Counted from the stretch's first letter, positions 17,734 through 27,273 are shown. The stretch: DNA of 64,000 bases from UBA9611 sp965237595 (GCA_965237595.1 CBDEFY010000006.1:62001-126000); one strand, 5' to 3'. Program-made: numbers and translations. Notes: generated by a model not told the origin, from the sequence alone.

Positions 17734-18141
17734 ATGGGGACCGTTGGTATAGACCACCTGGCAATGCCCACCGCCAACGCTGAACGGCTCATCGCGTTCT
17801 ACAAGAAACTGGGCTTCGAGATTAACGACGAGGATGATTGGCGGGCCGGCAAAGCAAACATCTTCTCGATTCAGATCGGAGACTCGAAGATAAACGTGCA
17901 TCCAGAGGGCTTCACCGCCAGCCTGCGCGGCGACACCGCCCTGCCCGGTTCTGCAGATATCTGCTTCGTTTGGGACGGCACCGCCGAGGAGTGTCAGAAG
18001 ATGCTGGCCGACTCCGGAGTCGAGGTCATCCGGGGGCCCGGGCCCCGCAAGGGCGCCCGCTCAAGGGGTTCGCTGCCCGCAGTCAGCATGTATGCCCGAG
18101 ACCCCGACCACAACCTCTTGGAGTGGATGGTCTACATCTGA
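17734..18141 (+). CDS. VOC (glyoxalase/fosfomycin-resistance fold) protein
   Basis: A 135-residue vicinal-oxygen-chelate protein. The first beta-alpha-beta module opens GTVGIDHLAMPTANAERLIAFYKKLGFE, with the metal-ligand His at residue 7. The second half has HPEGFTASLRGDTALPGSADICFVW and closes SMYARDPDHNLLEWMVYI, which contains the usual His and Glu ligands. GGGGAGG stands just before the ATG. It is divergent from the amidohydrolase. It is a single-domain VOC enzyme of unknown substrate: dioxygenase, isomerase or lyase are all possible. Confidence 0.9.
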   Translation: MGTVGIDHLAMPTANAERLIAFYKKLGFEINDEDDWRAGKANIFSIQIGDSKINVHPEGFTASLRGDTALPGSADICFVWDGTAEECQKMLADSGVEVIRGPGPRKGARSRGSLPAVSMYARDPDHNLLEWMVYI

Positions 18142-18779
18142 TATCGAACCAGTGTGTCCCATTTTTACGGGAAGCGGTGGAAGACATACCCGGCTGCAGG
18201 TAGGCAAGATAGGGGTCCATACTGCCTGAAACTGCGTTAATCGGCACAGCCGCCGGTGGTTGGCTCAGATTTAGACGCACCCATCCAGCCAATCCGAAAT
18301 GGCCATAACAAAGGCGCGGCCTCAAAGGATACCGCGCCTTTTTCTGTCGTAGACACCGGAGGACCAACGGTATCCGCCATTTGGTCTCCTTCGGCATTAT
18401 TTTCCCATAACCTGGGCTGGATTTAGCGTTTGCTGCCGGGCCGCTTCGCTGTATCCTAAGATGATAGGTATCCCCGAGAGGTCGGTATCCTGGATCTGCC
18501 CCACCTAAAGTGTTACTCAAGCGAGCCTACGGACCTGCTGCGGTGTTCGGCGATTAAGATAGGCTCTTTTCGCTTCATTTATGTCTATCAAGTTATGTAA
18601 TCAGCAAGGATTACAGATTATGTAGACGAAACCATCTGGGTTACCCTGCCAGTGTTTGACTTCAAGACGGTAGATATTGTAAATTATGATACTGTACTAC
18701 CCTATCCTTTTATTGGGTAACAATATAGCTAGCACACATACTTCCGGTTCGTTGGGGTGTGTAGAGAGCAGGAGGTTCA
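18142..18779. other. AT-richer intergenic region before the tubulin-like unit
   Basis: About 640 bases without a supported gene. It contains a rho-independent terminator at 18310-18343. From about 18550 to 18740 an AT-rich stretch could hold the promoter of the next unit; TTGACT near 18656 is a possible -35 box, but I could not place a good -10 at proper spacing. GCAGGAGG sits just before the next ATG. Confidence 0.5.
18310..18343 (+). terminator. Rho-independent terminator
   Basis: AAAGGCGCGG (18310-18319) pairs with CCGCGCCTTT, followed by a T run. It probably ends transcription from the VOC gene and isolates the downstream tubulin-like unit. Confidence 0.8.
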
Positions 18780-19818
18780 ATGGTTTCATCAGCTCTTAGG
18801 GGCGCGGCATTGCCGCGATTGGGAGCCAACAAGACGACAAACCGCGTCGCGTCGCCTTCAGTCGTGATTGGCCTGGGCTCCACCAGTTGTCAGATCGTCA
18901 GAAGGCTGGAGGAAGTCTCCTCGTCATGGAGCTTCTCCGACCGGAAGAGCCTTGGCTACCTATACATGGACACCCGGGAGGCGACTAGGGGAGAAATCTC
19001 CCGGTCGTCCAGGTTTATCCCATTGACCCTGCCCCACTTCTCCAATCTGCGTGACATGCGCCCGTGGATCACGGAGTGTGTGCCTGAGCTGAAAAACCTC
19101 AGCCTGTCTCGCGAGGGTGCGCTGGGAACTTTGGCCAACGCCGGGGTAGCTTCGAGGTTCAACTACGGCAACCTGCGCGGCCATATCGACGCCACCATCG
19201 AACAGGTCTGTCCCTACTATGAAGGCGTTACCTATCTAAGGATCCATGTGATTGCCTTCCTGGGCGGGCGGGACCGTGGGCGCCCTGCCCGTGCTGCTCG
19301 CGGCGCTGTCCGAGTCCCGGGGCACTTCCTACAACTTCAGCGTGGTGCTCCACCTGGTATTGCCCCAGCGCGGCATGTCCCGAGACCCGGAGACGACCTA
19401 CCCACTACAGCTTAGGAACGCCTACGCCACTCTACAGTTCCTCCGCGCCGCCAGTGGTGTCGAGGTCGGACCGGGAGAGTTCACCGGGAAGGACAGCTAC
19501 AACGTTACGGTCTATCCGGACAAAATCATCAACGCGCCAGGTCCTCACTATGATGTGGCGTTGCTGCACCGCTCACCCAAGGACTCTTTACCGGTACAGC
19601 GGGTCCACGTAGCGCGGATACTTGAGGACTTGGTGGCCGACGCCTGGGGCACCGGTCAAGACTGGTGGGCCCGGTATCACGAAACCATGCGCGAGGCCAA
19701 CAACAACGTCGACGCACGGTTCGGCTCCATCAGTTCCCGGGAGGTCGGTCTGTTGGAAGGGTTCTTCGTCCAGACGGCCAAACAGTACCTGCAAAACCAA
19801 TGGCGGACCAGGCTGTAG
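18780..19818 (+). pseudogene. Tubulin/FtsZ-like (Tubulin_2 type) gene with a frameshift
   Basis: The N terminus, PSVVIGLGSTSCQIVRRLEE followed by LGYLYMDTREA, matches the first strand, nucleotide loop and DT(D/R) strand of the tubulin-like (Tubulin_2/FtsZl) family, though the usual GGTG is replaced by GSTS. After HVIAFLGG the frame changes. Removing one copy of the tandem GGGC (19262-19269) restores LGGTVGALPVLLAALSES, the family's GG-T-x-G phosphate loop, followed by VLHLVLPQRG and RNAYATLQFL. The joined product is about 345 residues, shorter than full-length family members. It has an excellent GGAGG site. The lesion suggests inactivation, though an assembly error is possible. Confidence 0.65.
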
Positions 19819-19829
19819 GGAGGAGAGGA

Positions 19830-21355
19830 ATGGCGAAGTTTAGTTTTAAAAGAAGGCGGCTCTCGTTTCACGAGATGACCAACCGGGTCCCCCTGGACTT
19901 TCTGAACTCCGGCCGCACGGGCGCCGGCTCCAGGGACGCGTTCATGCAGATTCATGGGGCTATCCACGGCGTTCTGGGCGAGGTCGAGCGGTCTATCAAC
20001 TCCCTGTTTGAACGGCTGCGGCCCGACGGCAACATCAGTGACCGCATGGTATGGAAGCCAACGCCGAACTACGGACCGAGTTGGCCCGCGCTAATACTTA
20101 TGCCGACGTTAAGCGAGACGAGATGCTGTTGGCCATCAGCAGCAGGCTGGAGAACCTGTTCATCCAGCGGCTGGTGATCGCCCCCGACCAAGAACCGCCA
20201 GTACGCCGGTGGTCCGCCCTGGCTGACCGGGCCATCCGCCGGGACCTGCCCATGGTCTCCGAGCCTAGCCAAGACGACCTCGACGTCTCCGCCAACGAAC
20301 GCAAAAAACGGCTGGCAAAGTGGCAGCAGGAGACCGACGAGTACCTGGAAACCGTTTGCCTCAACCACGTTGGAGAGGTTATCAACGGGCTCCTGGAAGA
20401 ACTCAACGAGTACTCCGCCAGTTGGATGGAGCTCAGGCGTCATTCCAATTCCGGCGGCCAGCTCTTCCAAAAAGTTACCGACGCCGAATTCTGGACCTTC
20501 GACAGCGACGACCCCACCGTAAAGAATCTGCTGACCGGCGAGCAGGCCCAAGACATCGCCCTGCGCATCCTGAGCCGGTTCCAGCTCAGCAATCAGGACC
20601 TGATTGAAATTGCCGGCTCGGTCCACGAGTCCCTGACCGGTAAACCGGTATATGGGACCAACAGGGTCGACTCCTAAGAATTGGAAGACCTGTTGGCCTT
20701 GGCAACTGGGCAAAAAATCCGCAGCACGGTGTCCATCGACACCGGATTCCTTTCCCTCATATCCACCGGCGCCCGGTTCGGAGAAGAATTGGGCGAACTT
20801 CTCGTGGACATGCACTTGGGCGCAGCCGCAATGAAAGAGAAGATGTGGCGGGTTGGCGAAGTCCGCGTCGGCCACGTTGACTCGGCCGCTGGCGTCGGCA
20901 TCACGGCTTCTAACCTGCACGACTCGGTCCTCAGGGGCCTGGGCGGCGGGCGGAAGTTTGCCGCGGTGGAAGGCCACCCAGGTGACAACCACCGGTTCGA
21001 GGTCCAGATGTCCACCGTTGGAGCGCCCATCTCTGACCTGGCCATCTACCGCGACATGGTCAATGCCTGGCACGCCTGGCACTTCGAGGACGTCCGCGGC
21101 AGCAACGGGGATTCCTCGGGTTGGCTGGCCTCGGTGAACAAGGAGTCGTGGAAGCTTTACCCGGACATTGGAGAAGAGACCGGGGTCAGGCGGGCCATCA
21201 TCGAGCTGATTGATGACGATCTGATGAAACTGTGGGAAGGCCGGGCGGACATTGCCTCCCGGTTAACCAACGGTCAATTCACCGACGGCGACCTGCTGAA
21301 CGGCGTGGTCAGCCCGCAAGACAAAATCCTGAACACAGTGGACCCGGAATCCTAG
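19830..21355 (+). pseudogene. Large partner of the tubulin-like gene, disrupted
   Basis: Starts MAKFSFKRRRLSFHEMTNRVPLDFL after a strong GGGAGGAGAGG site, 11 bases beyond the tubulin-like gene. Near 20047 the frame shifts: removing five bases from the ATGGTATGG duplication gives SDRMEANAELRTELARAN. A TAA at 20675-20677 then interrupts NRVDS-stop-ELEDLLALATGQKIRS before the frame runs on to 21355. The whole would be about 505 residues, rich in charged helices (ANERKKRLAKWQQETDEYLE) with no membrane segment. I do not recognise a family. Its position suggests a partner or effector of the tubulin-like protein. With two lesions it is probably dead. Confidence 0.65.
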
Positions 21356-21385
21356 CCCCTCACCTTAACTAGAACGGCTATCAAG

Positions 21386-21425
21386 AAGACCGGCGCTCCA
21401 AGCTTGGAGCGCCGGTCTTTTTCGA
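21386..21425 (+). terminator. Strong rho-independent terminator
   Basis: A perfect 34-base palindrome (21386-21419), arms AAGACCGGCGCTCCAAG and its complement, followed by TTTTTCG. It ends the tubulin-like unit and could work in both directions. Confidence 0.9.
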
Positions 21426-21547
21426 TCCCAAAGCCGTCCCGGTTAGAAGAAGCCGCGCTTGTTGGATGGGCTTACCTAGTCGAATGACCCACCTTGGCCG
21501 GGATGCTCCATTGGACCGATGCCACCCGCCCGGTTTTGTTTCCGCCG

Positions 21548-22495
21548 TTACTCCTCCGGATGCGTCGAGATGAACCGGGCCGCCTTGGCAACATCGATGT
21601 CGGCCCTGATCTCGACGTCTGCCTGTTCCTCTTGGAGCCGCACCACCACCGTGCTGTCCATGCCGCCCCAGCCCCGGTTCATGGCCTGTATCGCAAACTG
21701 CTCGGCCAGGTTGGCCACCGGCATGGGGACATCAAACTCTTTGGCCAGTTCCGTGGCCAGGCCGATGTCTTTCCGGGCCAGGCTCAGGGCGAAACTGGCG
21801 GGCTCGTACTCCCCTTTGAATACGGTCCTGACAAATCCCTCATGCAGGACGTTCATCCGCCCCAGAGAACCCCGGCGGATGCACTGCCAAAGCGCCTCTG
21901 TTTCGACGCCGGCTTTCACGCCAAGGGTCATACCCTCGGCGATGGCCTGACGGACGCCGTGGCCAATCATGTTGTGGACCAATTTGGCAACCGATCCTGC
22001 GCCAATCTCCCCGGCGTAGAAGACCTTGTCGCCGAAGGCGTCCAATAGGGGCTTGACCCGTTCGAATACCTCTTTGTCGCCACCGACCATCACCGCCAGG
22101 TTCCGGCTCTGGGCGCCCGATTTGCCGCCGCTCACTGGGGCGTCCAAAACGTGGATTCCCTTCTCCCGGAACCTGGGCTCAAGCTCGCGGATCAAGGTTG
22201 GTCTGCTGGTGGATAGATCGATGTATACCGAGCCGGGCTTGGCACCCTGCAGCACCCCCTCCGGACCGGCGGCAACAGACTCAACCTCTCTGGGTCCCGG
22301 TAGAGAGGTCAGAGTTATGTCACACTGGCTGGCCACTTCGGCGGGGGAGCCGGCCAGACGGGCTCCGGCCTCCAAGAACGGCCGGGTGGCCCCTTCGTTG
22401 ATGTCGTAAACGACCATCGGGTATCCGGCCTTCTGAATGTTCCCCGCCATGCCGCCGCCCATGTTGCCTAGCCCGATAAATCCTACGGTTTCCAT
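21548..22495 (-). CDS. NAD(P)-dependent beta-hydroxyacid dehydrogenase (3-hydroxyisobutyrate dehydrogenase type)
   Basis: A 315-residue member of the HIBADH family that oxidises beta-hydroxyacids or reduces the corresponding semialdehydes. The Rossmann motif GFIGLGNMGGGMAGNIQKAG begins at residue 5 with acidic YDIN at the end of strand two, favouring NAD. DAPVSGGKSGAQSRNLAVMVGG is the substrate-binding signature, and the catalytic Lys is in GAGSVAKLVHNMI. The length is normal. The ATG has GGAGACACAG upstream on the minus strand. The gene is divergent from the LLM oxidoreductase, with 231 bases between them. Confidence 0.93.
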   Translation of the reverse strand: METVGFIGLGNMGGGMAGNIQKAGYPMVVYDINEGATRPFLEAGARLAGSPAEVASQCDITLTSLPGPREVESVAAGPEGVLQGAKPGSVYIDLSTSRPTLIRELEPRFREKGIHVLDAPVSGGKSGAQSRNLAVMVGGDKEVFERVKPLLDAFGDKVFYAGEIGAGSVAKLVHNMIGHGVRQAIAEGMTLGVKAGVETEALWQCIRRGSLGRMNVLHEGFVRTVFKGEYEPASFALSLARKDIGLATELAKEFDVPMPVANLAEQFAIQAMNRGWGGMDSTVVVRLQEEQADVEIRADIDVAKAARFISTHPEE

Positions 22496-22726
22496 CTGTG
22501 TCTCCTTTGCTCCGCGAATTCCGATTTTGGCGATGGTCTGACGGCCCTGCCTGGCCGTGGCAAGTCCAATAATTTTGGATATACTACCACTAATACCGGT
22601 TCCGGCGGACTAAAGCCGGATTTTAGTGCCAATCGGCCCCCTCGATTGGGGGATGTCGGGTATTCATGGCGCCCCGGAGGCGGGATTAAGATAACCGAAA
22701 CTAAAACCGGCCACTAGGAGGAAACT

Positions 22727-23896
22727 GTGATTAAGTCATTCTCTACCTTGTACGCGGGGCACGTCTTGGAAGGCGAGGGGATCGGATTCGACGGCACCGC
22801 CCATGACGCCCGTTGGTACTCCAACGAACGCCTGATTGAGGCATTCGTCATCGCCAAAGATTCGGCCATCTTGATGGACGAGCTGGGATACGACGTGCTG
22901 TGGATGGCGGAGCACCACTTCCAGCGGGAAGGATATGAGTGTATCCCCAACCTGTTGATCCTCAGCCAGTACCTGTGCCAGTTCACCAAGAACCTGAAAT
23001 TCGGCTGCGGGTTCAACATCCTGCCCATGTGGCACCCGATCCGGCTGGCCGAAGACTATGCCATGGTCGATATCCTGACCGGGGGCAGGGTGATCTTCGG
23101 CATAGGCCGCGGTTACCACACCCGGGAGGTTGAGACCTTTGGCGCACCCATGCTGGACCCAGACGCCAACCGGGAGTTATTCGAAGAGCAGTTCGAGATT
23201 ATCATGAAGGCCTTCAACGAAGAGTCCTTCGCCCATAAGGGCAAGCACTACACCCTCCCACCCGAGGTCCCCTACCGCGGCTATACCCTGAAAGAGATTA
23301 CCGTGGTGCCGCGCCCCGTGAACCCGGTGGAGGTCTGGCAGCCCGTGGTGTCCGGAAGCGAGCGGGGCATGGACTTCATGGCCAAGCACGGAATAAAGGG
23401 CCTGATATTGGGCACTCATTCGGATTACGTGGACGAGTACCTGCACAAGTTCCAAGAGGCCAACGCCAAGTACGGACGGGACCTCCCTTTGGGAGGAAAC
23501 ATAGGCATCGGATTGTGGGCCTACGTGGACGACACGGTGGCCAAGGCCGAGAAAGCCTTGGAGCCCTTCTTTGAAGAGCACGTCAAGTTCGCCGCTCCGC
23601 TGGGCATGCTCCGCTACACCGAAGAGCAGATGAAGGAGATCGGCCCCGGCGGCGTGGCCCGGCACATCGCGGCGGGCGCCGACTTCCGCGAGGTGTTGGA
23701 CAAGCGCGCCTGGTTCGCCGGAAACCCCGAGACCACCATCGCCTACATCAAGGAGATTGAAGAGAAGTACCCCGGCGTGGAGCAGGTGATGATTGGCTTC
23801 CCCATGGGCGAGACCAAGGCCCAGTTCAAGGAACAGTTGACCCGCTTCGCCAAGGAGGTCATCCCCGCCTTCAAACCCCAGGTGGTAACCGCCTAG
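22727..23896 (+). CDS. LLM-class flavin-dependent oxidoreductase (bacterial luciferase family)
   Basis: A 389-residue TIM-barrel flavin (FMN/F420) monooxygenase-type protein. Recognisable blocks are LGYDVLWMAEHHFQREGY near residue 48, VDILTGGRVIFGIGRGYHTREVETFG, EVWQPVVSGSERGMDFMAKHGIKGL and the C-terminal VEQVMIGFPMGETKAQFKEQLTRFAKEVIPAF. The EHHF motif is the classic flavin/substrate pocket signature. GTG start with TAGGAGG upstream. It lies upstream of an HpcH/HpaI aldolase, from which it is separated by a palindromic repeat. It is predicted to oxygenate an unknown substrate; expansions of this family are known in SAR202-like Chloroflexota. Confidence 0.92.
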   Translation: MIKSFSTLYAGHVLEGEGIGFDGTAHDARWYSNERLIEAFVIAKDSAILMDELGYDVLWMAEHHFQREGYECIPNLLILSQYLCQFTKNLKFGCGFNILPMWHPIRLAEDYAMVDILTGGRVIFGIGRGYHTREVETFGAPMLDPDANRELFEEQFEIIMKAFNEESFAHKGKHYTLPPEVPYRGYTLKEITVVPRPVNPVEVWQPVVSGSERGMDFMAKHGIKGLILGTHSDYVDEYLHKFQEANAKYGRDLPLGGNIGIGLWAYVDDTVAKAEKALEPFFEEHVKFAAPLGMLRYTEEQMKEIGPGGVARHIAAGADFREVLDKRAWFAGNPETTIAYIKEIEEKYPGVEQVMIGFPMGETKAQFKEQLTRFAKEVIPAFKPQVVTA

Positions 23897-23927
23897 GCGC
23901 CATTTTACCGGCGATGGCCCGTAGGGG

Positions 23928-23951
23928 CACGGCAATGCCGTGCCCCTACTT
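23928..23951. repeat. REP-like palindrome (copy 2)
   Basis: GTAGGGGCACGGCAATGCCGTGCCCCTAC, a near-perfect hairpin between the LLM and aldolase genes. Its reading in the aldolase frame creates a spurious N-terminal extension. Confidence 0.8.
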
Positions 23952-24018
23952 TTGTGCCGGCAGCCCAATTGGGCTACACTTTCTGCGGATTCGCCAAACG
24001 CGATACCAGAGGTGTAAG

Positions 24019-24825
24019 TTGCTTTTTCCAACCGAGGAAACCGACCGGCTATTGGCAAATCTAAAAAACGGAAAGCCCTCGCTCTGCGCCTACGTGTTCA
24101 GCCACCCCAACATGGTGGAGGTGGCCGGCATAGCGGGCATTGACTGCTTCATGGCCGACATGATGTTCACCGCCCACGACTGGGACAACATCGCCCATCT
24201 GGTCCGCGCCGCCCGGGGCACCGGCATCTCTCCCATGATCCGGGTGCAGGCCTATCCCTGGGCCGAAGGAACCGACCGGCGCACGGTTTCCGACGCGGCG
24301 CGGGCCCTGGCCCTGGGAGCCACCGCAGTCACGGTGTCCGTCGGGTCCAAGGAAGAGGTGCGGGACCTGATGGGGTTGCGTGACGACTGGCACCGCCAGA
24401 TTCACCTGCGCCGGTTCTGGACGGCCGAGGAATTTCCCGAATACGCCGCCAAGACCCGCGAAGGGACGCTCATCGTGCCCACCGTGGAGAGCGAAGGAGC
24501 CCTGAACGACCTGGACGAGATCCTGGCCATAGAGGGGATACAACTGGTCTGGCTGGCGGCTGGAGACGTGACCAAGATTCTAGGGGTGCCGTTCAAGTAC
24601 GAGGACCCCAAGGTGATGCGGCTGCTTGAAGGGGCGGTCAAGACCGCCGAGAGCCACGGGGCGTCCATCATGTACAACATGGGACTGGACTCGCCCGACT
24701 TCGACTCCATGGCCGCCTCCGCCAAGCGCCTGTTCGACTTGGGCGTGCTGGTGGTGGGCCTGGGGGCGATGGAGTGGCACATGCAGATGGCCCTGGAGCA
24801 CATCCGCAAGAATTCTATTGGATAG
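24019..24825 (+). CDS. HpcH/HpaI-type aldolase (citrate lyase superfamily)
   Basis: A 268-residue class II (metal-dependent) pyruvate aldolase-fold protein. VEVAGIAGIDCFMADMMFTAHDWDNIAHLVRAARG corresponds to the substrate loop region. VPTVESEGALNDLDEILAIEGIQLVWLAAGDVTKILGV matches the family's IEx-x-AV-x-NLDEI...D segment, though the usual GPxDLS is altered to AAGDVTK, so activity may differ. TTG 24019 is chosen because AGAGGTG lies just before it and the protein family starts here; the upstream reading to 23914 only translates the REP palindrome. Likely cleaves a hydroxy-oxo acid. It follows the LLM oxidoreductase. Confidence 0.85.
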   Translation: MLFPTEETDRLLANLKNGKPSLCAYVFSHPNMVEVAGIAGIDCFMADMMFTAHDWDNIAHLVRAARGTGISPMIRVQAYPWAEGTDRRTVSDAARALALGATAVTVSVGSKEEVRDLMGLRDDWHRQIHLRRFWTAEEFPEYAAKTREGTLIVPTVESEGALNDLDEILAIEGIQLVWLAAGDVTKILGVPFKYEDPKVMRLLEGAVKTAESHGASIMYNMGLDSPDFDSMAASAKRLFDLGVLVVGLGAMEWHMQMALEHIRKNSIG

Positions 24826-24847
24826 TTACGGCGGATAGTTAGGGCGG

Positions 24848-26440
24848 CTAGTTGCTGTAGAGCCAAGCGGGAATGGGACGCCGGCCCTCGCCGGCGCCTC
24901 GGGCCAGAGAGTCTTTCAGCACGCCGTACTTGGACCGGAAGGGCCTCACCCGGTTGGGCTTTGCGGTGCGGCCCAGCGCAACCAAAAACATCAGACTCTT
25001 TCCGGCGGCTTGGGGTGAGAAAAAGGCGGTCACGGCATCATCGAAAAAGGTCATGCCGGTGGCTCCTAATCCCAAGGAATGGGCGCAGAGGTACATCTTT
25101 CCCCCCATGACGCCGGCCTCCAATTGGGCGGCCCGGTATCCGCGGTTGCCCAGCCGGCTCAGCCCCCGTTCCAGGTCCGCCAGGAAGAAGACCACGGCGC
25201 TGGCGTCCGCAGCCAGGGCTTGCTCGAAGCACAGGTGGCCGGCCTCCTCCCTGAACTCTCCTTCCTGTAAGAGCTCCAACTCCCCGTGCTCCCCGTGCTC
25301 CCCGTGCTCCCCGGATACCCCGGACTCCCGGGAATAGTAATAGGCGCCCGGCGTCAGGCCGTCCACGGCGTTCACAATCAGGTATGGTTCGGCCAGTCCG
25401 CCACCAAAGTCGGCCGGTATCCTTGTCGAGGATGCCGCCAGCAGGGCCGAAAGCTGTTCCAAGGATATGGACTCCCTGGCGAACCTCCGGGTTGAGCCCC
25501 GTTGCGCGATAACCTCTCCCAGGGAAGCGGACCCGATGTCTGGGGGGGCCGCTCTTTTCGTCCCGACAGCCGAGGCCTGACCCCGCCATTCTGACACCTC
25601 TTGCGCCGAGTTCAGGCAGGCCTCGGCGTGAAGCAAGGCCGACTCCGGGTATGGGATGGTTTCGCTGAAGCCCAAGTCGCCTGGGTCTATTGGACTAAGG
25701 GGATTCGGTCCGGCAGGCTGCGAATCCCTAGCTACTCCCAGGGCCACAAGGCAAGTGCTGGCCTCTTGCTCTGAGTCCACACCCAGTATCCGGTCCACCT
25801 CCCAGTCGATAAATCCGGTCAACACCCGGGCCGGCTGCCCCAGGGAGTTGGCGGTGGCCAGCAGGTTGGACAGCACCGTGCCGTTGTCCCAGAAACAATA
25901 TCGGTATCCCCGGGCCCGGTACTTCCAGGCGCTGCGCCAGAAGACCGCCGTGCTGACAAAAATGGCCGGGACCGATGCCAGGGAGTCGTCGGCGGCAGCG
26001 GCTGCAAGGTTCCCCCGGAAGTCGCCTGATCTAAGCTGGGTGAGGGCATTGCTGGCGGGAGCATAGTGGTAAACCCCGGCTGGCAGTCCCGGCAGGTCGC
26101 CGCAGACCAGATAGAGTTCGATGGGGTAGAGCGCCCCGGCTGAGGCGGCGGCCCGGTAATGGACCTCGCCCGCGGAAGTCAGAACCGTCTTTCGGATTAG
26201 GCCGGCGGAGTAGTGGAGCAATTGGGCAACCCCCCGCAGGTCCAGGGGACCGGACGCGGCTGAGGCTGGGCCGGAGACTGCCTTGAGTGCGGACATCTCA
26301 GGCGGCTCTGCCTGGGGAAGTGGGGTTTGAGTCAGGCCAGAATAGGACTTGTAGAGCGGCGGTTTCGTCAGCAGATTGATGTAACTCAGCTTGGTGGCGT
26401 GGTGAAACGCCCAAGCAGCTTGCTTATCGCCGTTGGCCAA
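24848..26440 (-). CDS. SagB-like protein with two nitroreductase domains
   Basis: A 530-residue protein with two FMN nitroreductase-fold halves, as in the SagB/ThcOx dehydrogenase family. The first half has SAGEVHYRAAASAGALYPIELYLVCGDLPGLPAGVYHYAP and GYRYCFWDNGTVLSNLLATANSLG. The second has RGSTRRFARESISLEQLSALL, ...GAYYYSRESG... and LSRLGNRGYRAAQLEAGVMGGKMYLCAHSLGLGATGMTFFDDAV. No azoline-peptide precursor or cyclodehydratase lies nearby, so a role in peptide modification is not supported. A 9-bp tandem repeat gives GEHGEHGEHGE between residues about 373 and 383. It may be a stand-alone flavin oxidoreductase. It is convergent with the aldolase gene. Confidence 0.88.
   Translation of the reverse strand: MANGDKQAAWAFHHATKLSYINLLTKPPLYKSYSGLTQTPLPQAEPPEMSALKAVSGPASAASGPLDLRGVAQLLHYSAGLIRKTVLTSAGEVHYRAAASAGALYPIELYLVCGDLPGLPAGVYHYAPASNALTQLRSGDFRGNLAAAAADDSLASVPAIFVSTAVFWRSAWKYRARGYRYCFWDNGTVLSNLLATANSLGQPARVLTGFIDWEVDRILGVDSEQEASTCLVALGVARDSQPAGPNPLSPIDPGDLGFSETIPYPESALLHAEACLNSAQEVSEWRGQASAVGTKRAAPPDIGSASLGEVIAQRGSTRRFARESISLEQLSALLAASSTRIPADFGGGLAEPYLIVNAVDGLTPGAYYYSRESGVSGEHGEHGEHGELELLQEGEFREEAGHLCFEQALAADASAVVFFLADLERGLSRLGNRGYRAAQLEAGVMGGKMYLCAHSLGLGATGMTFFDDAVTAFFSPQAAGKSLMFLVALGRTAKPNRVRPFRSKYGVLKDSLARGAGEGRRPIPAWLYSN
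25281..25313. repeat. 9-bp tandem repeat inside the SagB-like gene
   Basis: CTCCCCGTG occurs three times in a row, followed by CTCCCCGG. It keeps the frame and encodes repeated Gly-Glu-His in a linker of the second nitroreductase domain. Confidence 0.9.
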
Positions 26441-26463
26441 GACCGCCTCCCTAGTCTAGGTGT

Positions 26464-27273
26464 CTAGATGGTGCCCTTGAACACTGGAGTTCGTTTCTCG
26501 ACGAAGGAGCGGGCGGCCTCGGAGTGGTCGGGATGGCGGGAGCTTCGCTCTTCCAAAGACAGGCCCATGTCCAAGGCCAGGTTCAGGTCGTTCCACACCT
26601 TCTTGTTGATGGCGTGTTTGGTGCCTCTGATGGCCAATGCCGGCCCGTTGGCCAGCCGGCGGGCTAGGTCCATGGCCGCCTCCATCAACTGGTCGTGAGG
26701 GACCACCTTATTGACCAAGCCGATGCGCTCGGCTTCGGCGGCGTCGATGATGTCGCCGGTCATCAGCAGTTCTTTGGCCTTGGCCACACCCACTAACAGG
26801 GGCCAGATAACGGCACCGCCGTCGCCCGCCACCAGCCCGGCCTTCACGTGAGTGTCGCCGATGCGGGCTTGGTCCGAGGCGTAGATGATGTCGCAGAACA
26901 GGGCGATGGTCGCGCCAAGCCCGACAGCCACGCCGTTCAGGGCGCAGACGATGGGCTGCTCCACCCATAGCATGTTATGCAAGATCCGGCGGCCTCCCTG
27001 GGATACCGCACCCAGAGGCAGTTGCTGGAGCGCGATCGCGCCGCCGCGCTCGTCCATGGCCCGGACGTCGCCACCGGAGCAGAACCCTCTCCCAGCGCCG
27101 GTCACTACCACTGCGCTCACGCTGGGGTCGATGGCCATTTCACCGAAGACCGCTTCCAACTCCCGGTGCATCACTTCGTCGACGGCGTTCAGGCGTTCGG
27201 GCCGGTTCAGAGTGATGGTCAGCACCGACTGGTCCTGTTCCACCAGCAGGGTCTCGTACTTGTAATCTGGCAT
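26464..27273 (-). CDS. Enoyl-CoA hydratase/isomerase (crotonase) family
   Basis: A 269-residue crotonase-fold enzyme. LTITLNRPERLNAVDEVMHRELEAVF is the N-terminal signature. GAGRGFCSGGDVRAM forms the first oxyanion-hole loop, and CALNGVAVGLGATIALFCDIIYASDQARIGDTHVKAGLVAGDGG the second. The start at 27273 (MPDYKYETL) is preferred over an upstream in-frame ATG at 27300 because GGAGG lies six bases before it. It acts on an unsaturated acyl-CoA, as hydratase or isomerase; the substrate is unknown. It sits near the acyl-CoA synthetase on the same strand. Confidence 0.92.
   Translation of the reverse strand: MPDYKYETLLVEQDQSVLTITLNRPERLNAVDEVMHRELEAVFGEMAIDPSVSAVVVTGAGRGFCSGGDVRAMDERGGAIALQQLPLGAVSQGGRRILHNMLWVEQPIVCALNGVAVGLGATIALFCDIIYASDQARIGDTHVKAGLVAGDGGAVIWPLLVGVAKAKELLMTGDIIDAAEAERIGLVNKVVPHDQLMEAAMDLARRLANGPALAIRGTKHAINKKVWNDLNLALDMGLSLEERSSRHPDHSEAARSFVEKRTPVFKGTI

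Noticed and set aside
23914..24018. N-terminal extension of the aldolase
   Set aside because: The extra residues are only a translation of the REP palindrome; a TTG with a good ribosome site at 24019 begins the conserved part.
25281..25313. CRISPR-like array
   Set aside because: The repeat is a 9-bp direct tandem unit without spacers, inside a gene and in frame. No CRISPR array or cas gene was seen anywhere in the window.
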